From the NCBI GenBank assembly GCA_034440615.1, contig JAOTOM010005113.1, positions 434,001 to 498,000 on the forward strand: DNA of 64,000 nt. Reading direction: 5' to 3'. Positions 1-10,488 of the stretch are shown here, one piece after another. The translations under genes were made by a program, and so were the position numbers. Origin of the DNA: Ashinkailepas kermadecensis (taxonomy: Eukaryota; Arthropoda; Thecostraca; Neolepadidae). Below the pieces are notes generated by a model. The model was given only the letters and a program-made list of their open reading frames with translations. It ran no database searches and was not told where the DNA came from. Positions within the stretch are counted from its first letter, which is position 1. Each line of letters opens with the position of its first letter.

Positions 1-35
1 ACCCGGCGCTGACCCGGTGACCTCTGATCGGCCAG

Positions 36-215
36 GTTCACCCACGAGCGAGTGATCGGCGGATACTCGCCGCCACCGCTCCGCGACGGCGCCGACTGGC
101 CACTCACCCTGGAGGAGTGTCTGCGCACGGGACACTCCGAGTGCACCTTTCTCAACGGCCACGAGTACCCGCAGCTAGCGGTGCCCTTCTTCTGCGGCCA
201 CTACCGAGAGTGCAC
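36..215 (+). CDS. UST: Uronyl 2-O-sulfotransferase (UST/Pipe type), internal exon A
   Basis: This exon encodes part of the sulfotransferase domain of a Golgi type II membrane enzyme that moves sulfate from PAPS to the 2-O position of uronic acid in heparan, dermatan or chondroitin sulfate. An in-frame stop at 25-27 forces a start after it, and the acceptor CAG|G at 33-36 gives 59 whole codons. The donor AC|GTGAGT at 215/216 is consensus, leaving two bases of a split codon. Two cysteine pairs are visible: EECLRTGHSEC (spacing 8) and FFCGHYREC (spacing 6). The same spacings form the two known disulfides of HS2ST. The next 31.3 kb is intron filled with repeats. Upstream exons with the PAPS loop lie outside the window. 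UST/Pipe is preferred over HS2ST because of the following exon. Confidence 0.85.
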
Positions 216-341
216 GTGAGTTGCTGGACTCCGCAGACATAGTCAAATTCCAATGGAGTACATGCAATATGTTATCCTCCAGGCACACATGCACATACAT
301 ATAAGGTACATTCACAGGCACGCACAAACACATACAGATAT

Positions 342-352
<11 letters not shown>

Positions 353-435
<83 letters not shown>

Positions 436-436
436 A
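353..436. repeat. (TA)n(TG)n microsatellite
   Basis: About 60 bp of TA dinucleotides run directly into about 20 bp of TG. The tract lies in the 5' part of sulfotransferase intron 1. Confidence 0.97.
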
Positions 437-531
437 TGTCTGCATGTATGCGTGTGCCAAGCCCGTTTTGATAGAACATGAAAGAGTTACCCACTTTCAA
501 CTCGGGCGTTCAAACATTCAGGTTTGAAGGA

Positions 532-560
532 ATGGATGTGTTACACAGTAACACATCCAT
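532..560. repeat. Perfect 13-bp hairpin, ACA loop
   Basis: ATGGATGTGTTAC at 532-544 and its exact reverse complement at 548-560 are separated by ACA. It lies upstream of the Penelope-like remnant and may mark one of its ends, but that is inference. Confidence 0.85.
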
Positions 561-599
561 AGTGTGAAATCCTCGTTTGTATTTCATGCCTCTTACACA

Positions 600-720
600 G
601 AAACTCTAGCAGATAGTATGCTGTGGCATGGCATACCGGTAGTATATTCAAGCAGGTGGCACACTGTGGTATTGCATACAGGTAGCGTACTCGAGCAGGT
701 AGCATCTGGAAATGCCGCCA
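600..720. repeat. Short direct repeats (GTAGCRTACTCRAGCAGGTRGCA)
   Basis: Two imperfect copies of a block with GGCATACCGGTAGTATATTC and GCATACAGGTAGCGTACTCG lie about 50 bp apart. A third related copy is at 1555-1595 beyond the Penelope-like remnant. Confidence 0.5.
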
Positions 721-786
721 TGCCCTGCTGGTAGAAGAACGTGCCACACCTTTATCAACGGGCTCAAAGGTAGATGCAGGCGGTAA

Positions 787-1098
787 AACGTAGTTTATAA
801 AATAACGTGCAACCGCTGTCTTGGAATATTTCATGTCGGTGAAACAAAACGTTGTATCAGGGATAGGTTCAATGAGCACTTGGGAGATGCCAGACTTCGG
901 AGAGCATACACACCTTTAGGCGAACACATGATCGACAAACATTCTAACATGGAACACAGCGACACTAACACAAACTTCAAAGTAGAAATTCTAGCAACAG
1001 TCAGGGACAACGCTGATTTGAAGGTCCTCGAATCTCTACACATACGTAATCTACAGCTGCAACTAAACACGCAAACGACGTCTTGGTATATCACATAA
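787..1098 (+). pseudogene. Penelope-like element, GIY-YIG endonuclease domain fragment
   Basis: An open frame follows an in-frame TAA at 784-786 and ends with a stop after 1098. It reads VVYKITCNRCLGIFHVGETK, then RCIRDRFNEH, then ...LGEHMIDKHSN... and ...KVLESLHIRNLQLQ. The pattern Y-x-I-x-C-x-x-C, H-V-G-E-T, R-x-R-F-x-E-H and the late LES-I motif is that of the GIY-YIG domain at the C-terminus of Penelope-like retroelements. The reverse transcriptase part is missing, so this is a 5'-truncated copy, as is common for these elements. The 3' region to about 1440 contains the hammerhead-like motif listed separately. The frame itself has no internal stop. Confidence 0.72.
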
Positions 1099-1367
1099 AA
1101 TTACATAAACATGAATTATATTTTATGTATTACGCGTTATATTCGATATATGTCTATATATGTGCGTGAGTGTATGTATCGATATGTATATGGACCATCG
1201 GCTCGGGCTTCCTCAGAGGATTCTATCTTGACATAGTTTGTTTCTGGTTTGGAGTTTCTTTAAGTGTCTGCACCACTGAGGAGGATTTTCTGCATTCCAC
1301 GTGTCTTGTTGCACGTTTTTTTTCCCGCGTGCTTTTTTTTTCAATTGTTAAACTTGACATTTTTATA

Positions 1368-1412
1368 TCACTCCTGACGATGGCCCCTGGCCGAAACGTT
1401 GAGTAATAAAGT
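1368..1412 (+). ncRNA. Hammerhead-ribozyme-like motif of the Penelope-like element
   Basis: CTGACGA (1374-1380) is followed by TGGCC-CCT-GGCC, able to form stem II, and then GAAAC (1393-1397) with a two-base-pair stem III (AC/GT) and the potential cleavage site after A1405. This is the core order CUGANGA, stem II, GAAA, stem III, UH. Hammerheads with a very short stem III are known in Penelope-like elements. Stem I pairing is poor here, so this copy may be inactive. AATAAA overlaps the predicted cleavage site (1405-1410). Confidence 0.55.
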
Positions 1413-2050
1413 ATAATCCTTAACGTTACTTTTGATGTCAACTCAGCACCTCCTGGTATATTGAAGGTCGTATATTTTCTTTACACGCAATGTCTAAAAC
1501 CCAGGAGCATCTAAGAGCCATTCTTCGTTGTATTAAGCATATTATATTAGTGTATTCACGTAGTATACTCAAGCAGGTAGTATTTTATTGAGCGAAAACC
1601 GCTACATGGAAACAATCTTACCGAGATATCACAGCCTGATAATCCTGTAGCCGTTTTAGGCAATAGGATAATATGGTAGCGAAAAACGATGCGAATTATG
1701 GCGGCCGGATTTTAGTCATCTCAGGGCAGTTGAAACTAGTGGGTGACAACATTTCATAAATTTGCATTGGAAAGGGTCGACAATAGCGCAAGAAGTGCAC
1801 CATTTAACGTCACTTCATCACTACAGGTCCAGCCAGGCGCGATGCAAGGGTCTGACCTAGTTACCATGCGATTTAAATCAGCCAGAGTCAGCAACGTCAA
1901 TACAAAGAGTCGACAATAACACGTGCTAGAATCAAAGCAGTTCAAGATGCACTGGCGGCGAGCGATGTGACCTTTCACGTGTCAGCTGAATAAGACGGGC
2001 CGGGCCGTTTGTGTTCCGTTCCAACCGTGTCGTAACTGACGCGCCTTCGC

Positions 2051-2154
2051 AAGTCAGCTGAGTTGTTGCCGACGGCCAGCACTCAATGGCAAGGTCGCCG
2101 GCAAAGTCAGCTGAGTTGTTGCCGACTGCCAGCACTCAATGGCAAGGTCGCCGC
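2051..2154. repeat. 53-bp tandem duplication
   Basis: A block beginning AAGTCAGCTGAGTTGTTGCC occurs twice in a row with only single-base differences (starts 2051 and 2104). Confidence 0.9.
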
Positions 2155-2301
2155 CGACGTGCCGCCCTGCGGCTGCCGGCTCTTGTATTGGTGCTGGTTA
2201 TCGTAGTTGACCCTGGTGACCCCGAGCTGTCGCTGTGCGTCAGCGCCTTGTCGTCGCCTCGGGCTGGCTCCGTGCGGGACCTCATGCCAAATATGGGTAT
2301 G

Positions 2302-3206
2302 AAACACTAAGCTGCGGTACAATAACACTACATGCCTACATACCGGACACAACCTGAATTTATTCGGATTATCCACACGAGCACTGTCGGTTTTATAGGG
2401 AATTTTTACTGGAGAAAACCGCTGATAAATTGTGATGTGTTAATACATGATGGACACTTTATGCCTAATCTCGTCCATCCCCGGCTATTTAAATATGAGG
2501 TAACTGGGGATGAAGAGTTTAGAGCTCACTGAAAGAGTCGAAACTTATTCTCAGATATTCTGCGTTACGCTAAGTTTTCTGGCGGCTGGATGAACAAGTA
2601 TGTCGAACAAGGATGAATGCAGGCCACAGTTGTCATCTGCTGCGCCGGAATAGCCAGATTGAAGCCGAGAACGGCGGTCAAAGTCCACAAACGGAATCCA
2701 TCAAAGTCAAAGTCAAAGTCAGTCAGTCAAAGTCCATCAGTGTGGCGCTCATGCCGTTCGACGGCAGTGCATAAGATGTGGTACGCTGAAGGCGGCCTGA
2801 TTGTGAACTTGGACCGTCGTTCTCGGCTTCAATCTGGCTATTCCGGCGCAGCAGATGACAACTGTGGCCTGCATTCATACTTTTTCGACATACTTGTCCA
2901 TCCAGCCGCCAGAAAACTTAGTGTAACGCAGAATATCTGGGAACAAGTTTCGACTCATTTAGTGAGCTCTAAACTCTTCATCCCCAGTTACCTCATATTT
3001 AAATAGCCGGGGATGGACGAGTTTAGTCTTAAAGTGCCCCTCATATATTGACACGTCACAATTTCTCAGCGGTTTTCTCCAGTAAAAACTTTCCTACAAA
3101 ACCGACAGTGCTCGTGTGTATAATCCGAACAAATTCAGGTTGGGTCAGGCATGTAGGTATGCAGTATGTAGGCATGCAGTGTTATTGTAACGCAGCTTAG
3201 TGTTTT
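2302..3206. mobile_element. 0.9-kb foldback element
   Basis: A left arm (2302-2690) and right arm (about 2800-3206) are inverted copies of roughly 390-400 bp with scattered mismatches. They begin AAACACTAAGCTGCG and end CGCAGCTTAGTGTTT. The 110-bp centre contains short AAAGTC repeats. No transposase and no clear target duplication are visible. This is a foldback or MITE-like, non-autonomous element. Confidence 0.85.
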
Positions 3207-3371
3207 ATATCACCACGCTTCAAATATCATACAATCATGGAAGTCAATTCAGCTAAACAGTAATGGAGAGTACTCACACAGTAGCTCCGAAGCCAATAAT
3301 AGCTCGAACACCACGGCCATAGTCGGCCGGCTCCATTAACAACGCTGCTGATACGACACATTGCATTAGCG

Positions 3372-3537
3372 GCATTGGTGGTGGTCGTTGGCTGTACGAC
3401 GCACCGGCTGTTCGGTCGTAAACCGTCGCCAATCTCTCACGTCGACTGGGTGCGGGGGAAGAGTAGCGACAGCTGGGACCCAAACCCACAACGTTTCATT
3501 TGGGATACAGGCACCATACCCCTAGACTACTCGCCCC
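3372..3537 (-). mobile_element. SINE family A, copy 1
   Basis: On the - strand it starts GGGGCGAGTAGTCTAGGGGT (box A region) followed by a box-B-like GTTTGGGTCCC and the family body (TACTCTTCCCCCGC... GTGAGAGATTGGCGACG). The same order is found at 4593, 50829 and 60005. This copy is diverged. Confidence 0.8.
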
Positions 3538-3585
3538 GTGGATTAGTGACCTTCATCATACATTGATGCACAGCAGGTGTACGCT

Positions 3586-3680
3586 AGCGGACACGGAGAA
3601 CGATCCTACATTAGGCAAGCGTAGATTAGAGGACACAGAGATCTATCCTACATTAGGCAGGTGCGGGTTAAAGGACATAC
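3586..3680. repeat. About 37-bp imperfect tandem repeat
   Basis: Blocks containing ATCCTACATTAGGCA and GAGGACACAGAG repeat two to three times just before the larger minisatellite. Confidence 0.6.
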
Positions 3681-3699
3681 AATAAATAATCATCAGACC

Positions 3700-4495
3700 A
3701 CACCATAGAGGGGCGTACCACTCACCGCGGCACAGAGGACGTGTCTCTCACCACACTATAGAGCGTCGTACCCCTCACCGCGGTACAGAGGACGTGTCTC
3801 CAACCACACTATAGAGAGGCGTACCTCTCACCGCGACACAGAGGGCGTGTCTCCCACCACACTATAGAGAGTCGTACCTCTCACCGCGACACAGTGGGCA
3901 TGTCTCCCACTACACCATAGAGGGGCGTACCTCTCACCGCGACACAGTGGGCATGTCTCCCACTACACCATAGAGGGGCGTACCTCTCACCGCGGCACAG
4001 ATGACGTGTCTCCCATCACACCATAGAGAGGAGTACCTCTCAACGCGACACAGAGGCATGTCTCCCACCACAAAATGGAGAGGCGTACCTCTCACCGTGA
4101 CACAGAGGACGCGTCTCACACCACACCATAGAGAGGAGTACCTCTCAACGCGGCACAGAGGACGTGTCTCCCACTACACCATAGATAGGAGTAACCCTCA
4201 CTGCGACACAGAGGACGTGTCTCCCAATACACCATATAGAGGCGTACCTCTCACCGCGACACAGAGGACGTGTCTCCCACCACACTACAGAGAGTAGTAC
4301 CCCTCACCGCGACACAGATGGCGTGTCTCCCACCACACCATAGAGAGGCGTACCTCTCACCGCGGCACAGAGGACATGTCTCCCACCACACCACAGAGAG
4401 GCGTACCCATCACTGTGACACAGAGAGCGTGTCTTCTGCCGCTACATGGAGGCGAGCGCGTGTCTCACACCACGCTACAGAGCGGTGTGTCTCAT
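3700..4495. repeat. 53-54-bp minisatellite, about 15 copies
   Basis: The unit contains CTCACCGCGACACAGAGGAC, GTGTCTCCCACCACACC and ATAGAGAGGCGTACC. Copies vary at several sites. Long open frames cross it on the + strand (for example 4001-4297), but they only reflect the repeat. Confidence 0.95.
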
Positions 4496-4592
4496 GGAAA
4501 CATGCCAAGCGCAGTATCCCACATAGATCCACCACCTGGAATAATCTGTCTCGAGCGGCTGCTACCTGCCAGCTCCGACGCTGTCATCGCAC

Positions 4593-4735
4593 GGGGAGCG
4601 AGTATTCTATGGGTAAGGTGTCCGTCTTCCAACCGAAATGTCGTGGGTTCGAATCCCACTTGTCGATACTCTTCGCGTGCGACCAATCGTCGTGAGAGCT
4701 CGGCGACGCTTTGTGCTATGCTATCGTAATAGCAT
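4593..4735 (+). mobile_element. SINE family A, copy 2
   Basis: It starts GGGGAGCGAGTATTCTATGG and has a clear box B (GGGTTCGAATCCC) at about 4648, then the family body TACTCTTCGCG...CGGCGACGC. It shares this order with the copies at 3372, 50829 and 59839, and is a diverged member. Confidence 0.8.
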
Positions 4736-4755
4736 ATGCTCTCACTTATCCTGTA

Positions 4756-4932
4756 TACACCCCCCTCACACACACACACCCCACACACACACCTCACACA
4801 CACCCACACACACACACCCACACCCACATCCACACACACACCTCACACACACCCACACACACACACCCACACCCACACCCACACCCACTCACGCACACGC
4901 ACACGCACGCGCACGCGCACGCGCACGCGCGC

Positions 4933-5005
<73 letters not shown>

Positions 5006-5020
5006 CACCCACACACACCA
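4756..5020. repeat. CA-rich / (GCAC)n compound microsatellite
   Basis: Runs of CACACACC, CACCCACA, then GCACGCAC and finally CA. All reading frames across it are repeat artefacts. Confidence 0.97.
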
Positions 5021-6490
5021 ATGTTTTTATACGGTTTATAGCAGATGTACCATTGCTACGCGAAGTCTTTAAAAAAGCACAGAACCCTGACTGCCTTCAG
5101 GAATTTCGCGTTTTAACAAAGGAAGAAGCTCAGCTGACTGTTTTTCAAAGTCGCATGCGAAACGCACAGAAAATGCAAACCTCTCGTTTGAACTGGATTT
5201 CTATGGATAATATTGCATTATCCATAGTTTGATATGCTGATATAAGAACACACCATGCTTATCAATATCTGTGAATTTCAAGAATGTCAGCTTACGAAGC
5301 TCAACGTGTACATCAGCAACATTATGGGGTCTAGAATTAATAGCAAGCAAATTTTTTACGCCAATATGCCCACTGGAAAATCGTCATATTCTCAAAGTTT
5401 ATTGGAGGTATCGGGATGACGCTGCCCGCCTTCACGGGGTTACGCCGCACCAGAGGCGCGAAATAGAGGGAAGGACACGTGGGCATGTACCCACATCCAT
5501 GGAAGTGTGGCGACCCTCTGACCGGGAAAAAGCACTCACGATAGGCTGCAATGCACCATGTCCCCCAACCACTTAGCATATTTTTTTAAAGCAAAAGATG
5601 TCTCTATCAGAGGCATAGGTACCGGCTTTAGAAGAAAAGAGCCTCCTGAGAGGAATAGATGCCCTTTTGGTATGTACCGGTACACCCATTCAACCTCCCC
5701 AGCTCAACAAATTGTCAGTCTAAGGTGCCCCCCCTAGTGACTTTGACAGTTGTTCCTGTCCGGGGAAATGGCGCCCCTCCAAACGATTCCAAACGCCCCT
5801 AATTACACACACAGTTGTACGCTTTGATGAAAGGACAACATGGTCTGAGCTTGGCGTTGATATGTTGTAACTACTCCGAATGATGGCTCTTTGAAGGTTT
5901 GGGAACATTTCTATATTTGACCCGTCTTGAGTCAATGACCAACCATCGTGGCCTGAAATTTGTTCAATATATGCAAAACAGATGTATATGAAGGTACTAC
6001 AGTTTCGTATCTCTGTGTCTACTCATTCGGCAGCTATCCCGGAAACACCTCAGGACGTGGGGCGGGGCTCTCGAGGGAGCCTCACCCCGGTCCGGAGAGA
6101 GTACTACGTGAGCGTAATACCATAATCCAATTGCAAGCACAAGCAAAAGATAAACCTAATGGTTTTCTACGGTTCCTATAAAAACTAATTCGTACCATCT
6201 ACGAATTGTATAACCTCTTCAGTGCATCACGCTGTTAAATATGTCACATTTTGCCTAAAAGGACTCGTAATTCCGAGACAATCGTCGTCATCTTGGTATC
6301 AAATGAGCCTCTGGTAAAAATAATATGACTTTAAATGGGTAAAGGGAACTTCACTAAATGCATGGGCGATATTACCCCTTTGGCGGGCGTACCCCCAAGA
6401 CCATTATGTCTTACAAAAACTGATATGACATACTATATTTGCTCTCAAATATGTATTTTATTTGTTTGTTGGAAAACAAGCCCAAACGTA
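5021..6490. other. Intronic stretch, no gene recognised
   Basis: The frame at 5030-5230 is open but has no recognisable domain. The remainder is AT-rich unique-looking DNA. Traces of further L1-like LINE coding sequence could lie in the last few hundred bases. Confidence 0.4.
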
Positions 6491-6499
6491 CAAGGTACT

Positions 6500-7800
6500 A
6501 ATCAACGCATCAACAGCTGGAATACCTCGTGTAACGGTCTGGAAAAAACGAAAAGCTTAACTGTTCGGACCAAACCGGGCTTCTCCTATTTCTCCAAGTC
6601 ATCACGTTCGCAGTATTTAATAACATCCAGTAGAGTTTGCAGGGTGGAACCAATAAATCTTCCTCTAACTGAGCCCGTTTAATCTCAAAGGCCATTATAC
6701 ACGTGCTTTCCACGACACTCCTCATTATTTTTGACAAGAACCTTAGCCACTATTTTAGAAACTATATAGTAGGCAAATTTATATATTCTTAATACGCTTT
6801 CGATCACCCTGTTTGCTATCAATGTTACCACTCCACGACGATGCGCTATGAAAACATTCCTCTTCCTTTTGCTTCATTTATGTAATCTACGATCATGTTC
6901 CCCAGGCCCGACCGGAAGAAAAAGGAAAATTCCTTCGAAAATCCAGAAGCCGAAGTAGCTTTGCTATTCATCGTACCCTTAAGCACATGTAGACAGTCTT
7001 TACTTGTAGTCCGACCATTGCAGGAGTTCTTTCTATTTTGGTTAATTTAGGGAAATCTATAGAAGTCAGATTGTCGTTGATTCGCTGATAGCTATTACCT
7101 GTATGACATGTAGACTCATATATTTCGTTAAACGATGCGTTCCAATATTCAAGAACGTCTCCGTTGTCGGAAATTAGTTGCCCGTCGTCTGTTTCCAAAG
7201 CATTGATGTGTCATTAGCATTTATTGGGGGCACATACAGAAGAAGTATTTGGCAGGTATCCAACCCTGGTTTTCCCTTTCTCAATATAGACCATAACTAG
7301 CAGGTCAAGCTTTTTGTTCCTGGAATGCATTTGCTTGATAACGAACAGTTCCGTGTCTGCTTTAAAATTAATTGGTAGAACTGGAGACAAAAGCAGTCAG
7401 TCGCATATTGTATTAGTCATGTAATATAATTTCTTCTTTTGTCCTCTGTGTGACATTTTCTTTACTGCTTCTGATGCCACTCGCTCGAATGGCACTCGTG
7501 ATCACTTCTAGCTTCAAATCGAAACCGTAAGCATTGTCCCGTATACGCTGTCGTTAGCATTATTCACTTTTTATCTCTGCACGCACACTGCAAATGAAAA
7601 GTCATCTTTGAGAAGGGTATTGTTAAGTCACCATAATTCAGGTCCCTTCGCATATGTATACAGTATAACTCCAAAATTCACTTGGCTGTGATCGCTACAC
7701 TTTGACTTGTGTTGAGATCTACTCTCACGACTATTGCATTCAGACGCTGAAGCATCTGATTACCGATCAAATTCGACTATCAAAAAGGTGCATCACATTT
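6500..7800 (-). pseudogene. L1/Tx1-like LINE remnant (endonuclease end and RT start)
   Basis: On the - strand several frames line up in LINE order. At 7690-7560 there is an endonuclease end, SDH followed by GPELW and LNNTLLKDDF, as in L1-type elements. At 7198-6970 comes the linker DDGQLISDNGDVLEYWNASF. At 6960-6860 is GFSKEFSFFFRSGLGNMIVD, then RRGVVTLI and FAYYIVSKIVAKVL at 6850-6730. At about 6660-6580 is IGSTLQTLLDVIKYCERDDL. These match the L1-group order (DG-x-PxEFYK-FW, QRRGVITLIPK, NDYKIxAKxLA, GR-I-DN-x-L). Frameshifts and stops throughout make it a dead copy. The catalytic YADD region was not found. It is antisense to the sulfotransferase gene. Confidence 0.65.
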
Positions 7801-8385
7801 TAAGTGAACTGATATTCATGGACGTTCGGCGTGAAAATCATCACAGAACTGCTAGGCATACCTGGCGGTGACGTAGCTCTTTTAATTTTAAACAATCAAG
7901 AATTGCTTACGTGTTCAGCAATATTTATTTGTTGCATCATGCCTTACAGCATATTGAATGCTAGGTATTTGTATCCGCTTTCCTGCTTAGACGGACATTT
8001 GTTCAAGCTAATCTGAAATTAATTTTAGGTTAGGCTGACAAAATGGCCAGCCGAAAATAAACGTGGTGTATTTTCATGGGAAAAGTTTAGATCCGAGATT
8101 ATACCGACATCAGAGCATGCTAGCCAAAGTCATGCGTAGACGGACACGACTAATTACAAGATTCGTGATCGGATGCCGGCACCACTGTGTAATCAACCTT
8201 ACCCGTTAACTTTTTTTCGGATGGGACCATTTATTCACTCCATATGACAGGAACCTAAATACATATTCGTTTTTCTTCTTCAAGCTGACATTATTGAAGC
8301 GCGTGATAGGCCGACCTACTTAAGCGAATATTTTATATCGTGCAATTAACTCGTCACTCCAGGCCAGACCAAGGCCTATCGAGCC
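7801..8385. other. Intronic stretch, nothing recognised
   Basis: No repeat, RNA gene or coding domain was recognised. A 61-codon open frame at 7831-8016 has no features. Confidence 0.4.
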
Positions 8386-8387
8386 AG

Positions 8388-8879
8388 GTTGGACAATAGC
8401 GTCAGCTGCTGTGGTGTCGTTTAGCTACATATATGACGCGTGCGACGATTGCGATCGATATCAGTTTTTCATCTGTGCGCGCACCAATTGAACCAATTAC
8501 AGTGCAGCATTTTTGTGACAATAGCCAAATAGCTTTTGCCAAAGCGCCCTCGAAAACCATCGATCAATCGGCGACTGCTTCAGGCAAATTCACCGGTTGA
8601 AAATAATATAGGGCGCACGTGCTGCCACGCCAGCGAAGCTCCCGTGGGAAGGATTTGATATGTGAATATCAATACATCTGTGTTGCATAGAGTTGCGTTT
8701 CACGAAAGCTATTTTTTATATTGTCACAACAATTCTGCACCGTAATTGGTGAACTTGGTGCGCGAACATATACAAACTGATATCGATCACAATCGCCACA
8801 TGCGTCATATATGTCGCTAAACGACACCCCAACAGCTGATTGCTATTGCCCAGGGTTGGGCAATAGCAATCAGCTGTTG
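8388..8879. mobile_element. Foldback/MITE element with terminal hairpin
   Basis: The segment 8390-8525 and 8718-8858 are inverted copies (about 75-80 percent alike by eye), sharing GTGTCGTTTAGC, ACATATATGACGC and GATCGATATCAGTTT. The right end carries an additional perfect hairpin: 23-bp arms 8830-8852 and 8857-8879 with a GGGT loop. Confidence 0.8.
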
Positions 8880-8883
8880 CCCA

Positions 8884-8913
8884 AGTGGTACTCCACTAGA
8901 GAGGAGTACCACT
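8884..8913. repeat. Perfect 11-bp hairpin
   Basis: AGTGGTACTCC at 8884-8894 and GGAGTACCACT at 8903-8913 with an 8-nt loop, directly after the foldback element. Confidence 0.8.
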
Positions 8914-9301
8914 CGGCGGGACATACGGTAGCCGTGCACCTGCATAGACAAGTCAGCTGACACACACATTGCCACCGCCCGGTCTCCTGACACGCGCTCG
9001 GGTTGGCTCACTTTAGAGCTTCTGAGAGCCCGGCGAATCTTGCTGGGCCGATTCGGTTATTCCCCCACCTGTCGCAGCACCAAAGCCGCGTCCTTCATGC
9101 CCTCAGCACAAGCACTTTGCCTAGCAGCCTCCACGAGCTACAGAGAACTGTGCTGTTGAGCAACTCTTGAGGACGCCCGACGCTGAGAACGGGCGCTGAG
9201 CTGATCGTAGATTCTACCTGGTCGCCCTCGCGCTCCCTCCACGGCTTCGTCATCAAGGCGGGTCTTAGCTTCATCATCACTCACGACGTGGTCACCACGC
9301 T

Positions 9302-9595
9302 TTAGGGACACGTAGAACACCTCGTCTCCCGAAAGATAAGTCGCAAACTGACTTCTGAATTTACCCAGGCTCGCTCACACTTAACCGACTTTCCTTTTAA
9401 GTTCTTGGTGATCAAGTCGGTCGCCTTTTTCGTGTCCACAATCGACGACTCAATCGGGAGATAGTCCTGGGGGATTTTCTCCATAACCAACTGCAAACTA
9501 TAAGTAAATACATGAGCATAATAGTTTCCACGCCCAAACGCTTTTGCACTGGTTAACAAGTCCACTAATTCCTCTCTGCTGACAAGCACCTCCAT
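9302..9595 (-). CDS. Hypothetical ORF, no family recognised
   Basis: An ATG at 9595 opens a 97-codon frame beginning MEVLVSREELVDLLTSAKAF. An overlapping frame to 9138 begins MFYVSLKRGDHVVSDDEAKT and looks like a frameshifted continuation. The 200 bp upstream on the - strand is GC-rich (9730-9840), like a promoter or 5' leader. No domain, signal peptide or membrane segment is visible. It could be the start of a mobile-element ORF or a retrocopy. It is antisense within the sulfotransferase intron. Confidence 0.3.
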   Translation of the reverse strand: MEVLVSREELVDLLTSAKAFGRGNYYAHVFTYSLQLVMEKIPQDYLPIESSIVDTKKATDLITKNLKGKSVKCERAWVNSEVSLRLIFRETRCSTCP

Positions 9596-9659
9596 TTTCA
9601 CTAAACGCAAAATCCAACCACACTGACCAGACCAGCACAGGCAAGGACAGCTCCCCTGC

Positions 9660-10485
9660 CATGGGAAACGCTATACGCGACCTATCTCGACTTAATCGCC
9701 TCTTCAGTTAGGGGAAAGTTTTGCACAGCGATCGCTGGATCAGGCTACCCGGTCAAAACACCCCGCCAGCCGGCGCGTCGCGGCGTCCGGCTGGGGCTTC
9801 CCCGTGCCGGCCACCGCATCGCACCGCGACCTGCCGGGATACAATTGATCACTACCGGTGTTAGAGCAGATACGTGCAGCTGGAACTTACGGTACATATG
9901 CATAGTCAAAGGATCGCTAATTTCATTGGGATTGGTCTCTGGTTGTGCGCTGTTGTGCGTTTTTTAGAACCTTAATCGAACTTGGAGGTACTAAAAATTT
10001 AACGACTGTTGTAATGACTTATTTTTTTAAATAAAAAATAGAATATTGTGGATCGTTCTATGCCCTTCTGAATTGCTAATCGCATTGAGAGTGTTCTCAG
10101 CTGTCATTTCACACCTCACTTGTCCAGGTTTTTAGAATGCATCTTACCTCTATCAGTCGTCAAACTCCGACAACATTTGTGCACGCGTGCATCGTTTTTT
10201 TTCCACACGTAATGTTGTCCATGTCCATGGACTTGTTACTATATCAAATTTTGTGAAAATTGGCATAAAAACTGTGACCTGGTGTGCGTCAAGAATTTGC
10301 TGATGCCATGGCGCCACGAATATGGCATACAAAATGGTCGTGAAATGCATTTCTAGCCAGTTTGTCCCTTGAGTTATCACACTGTGCACTGCCGTGCCAG
10401 TGCCGGCTTATCCCAAGCAATACAATTAAAGCATGCATCTAAAATTTTATTCATGCTGAACCCAAGTTTCCACGATTACCAAGCA
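9660..10485. other. GC-rich block then AT-rich DNA, no gene recognised
   Basis: 9730-9840 is unusually GC-rich, with CGCGTCGCGGCGTCCGG. The rest is AT-rich with no recognised feature. Confidence 0.4.
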
Positions 10486-10488
10486 AAA

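Noticed and set aside
253..500. Overlapping 60-72-codon frames across the TA/TG tract
   Set aside because: They encode only dipeptide repeats from the microsatellite.
4638..5232. Long His/Thr-rich open frames
   Set aside because: They are readings of the CA/GCAC microsatellite; no codon bias or start context supports translation.
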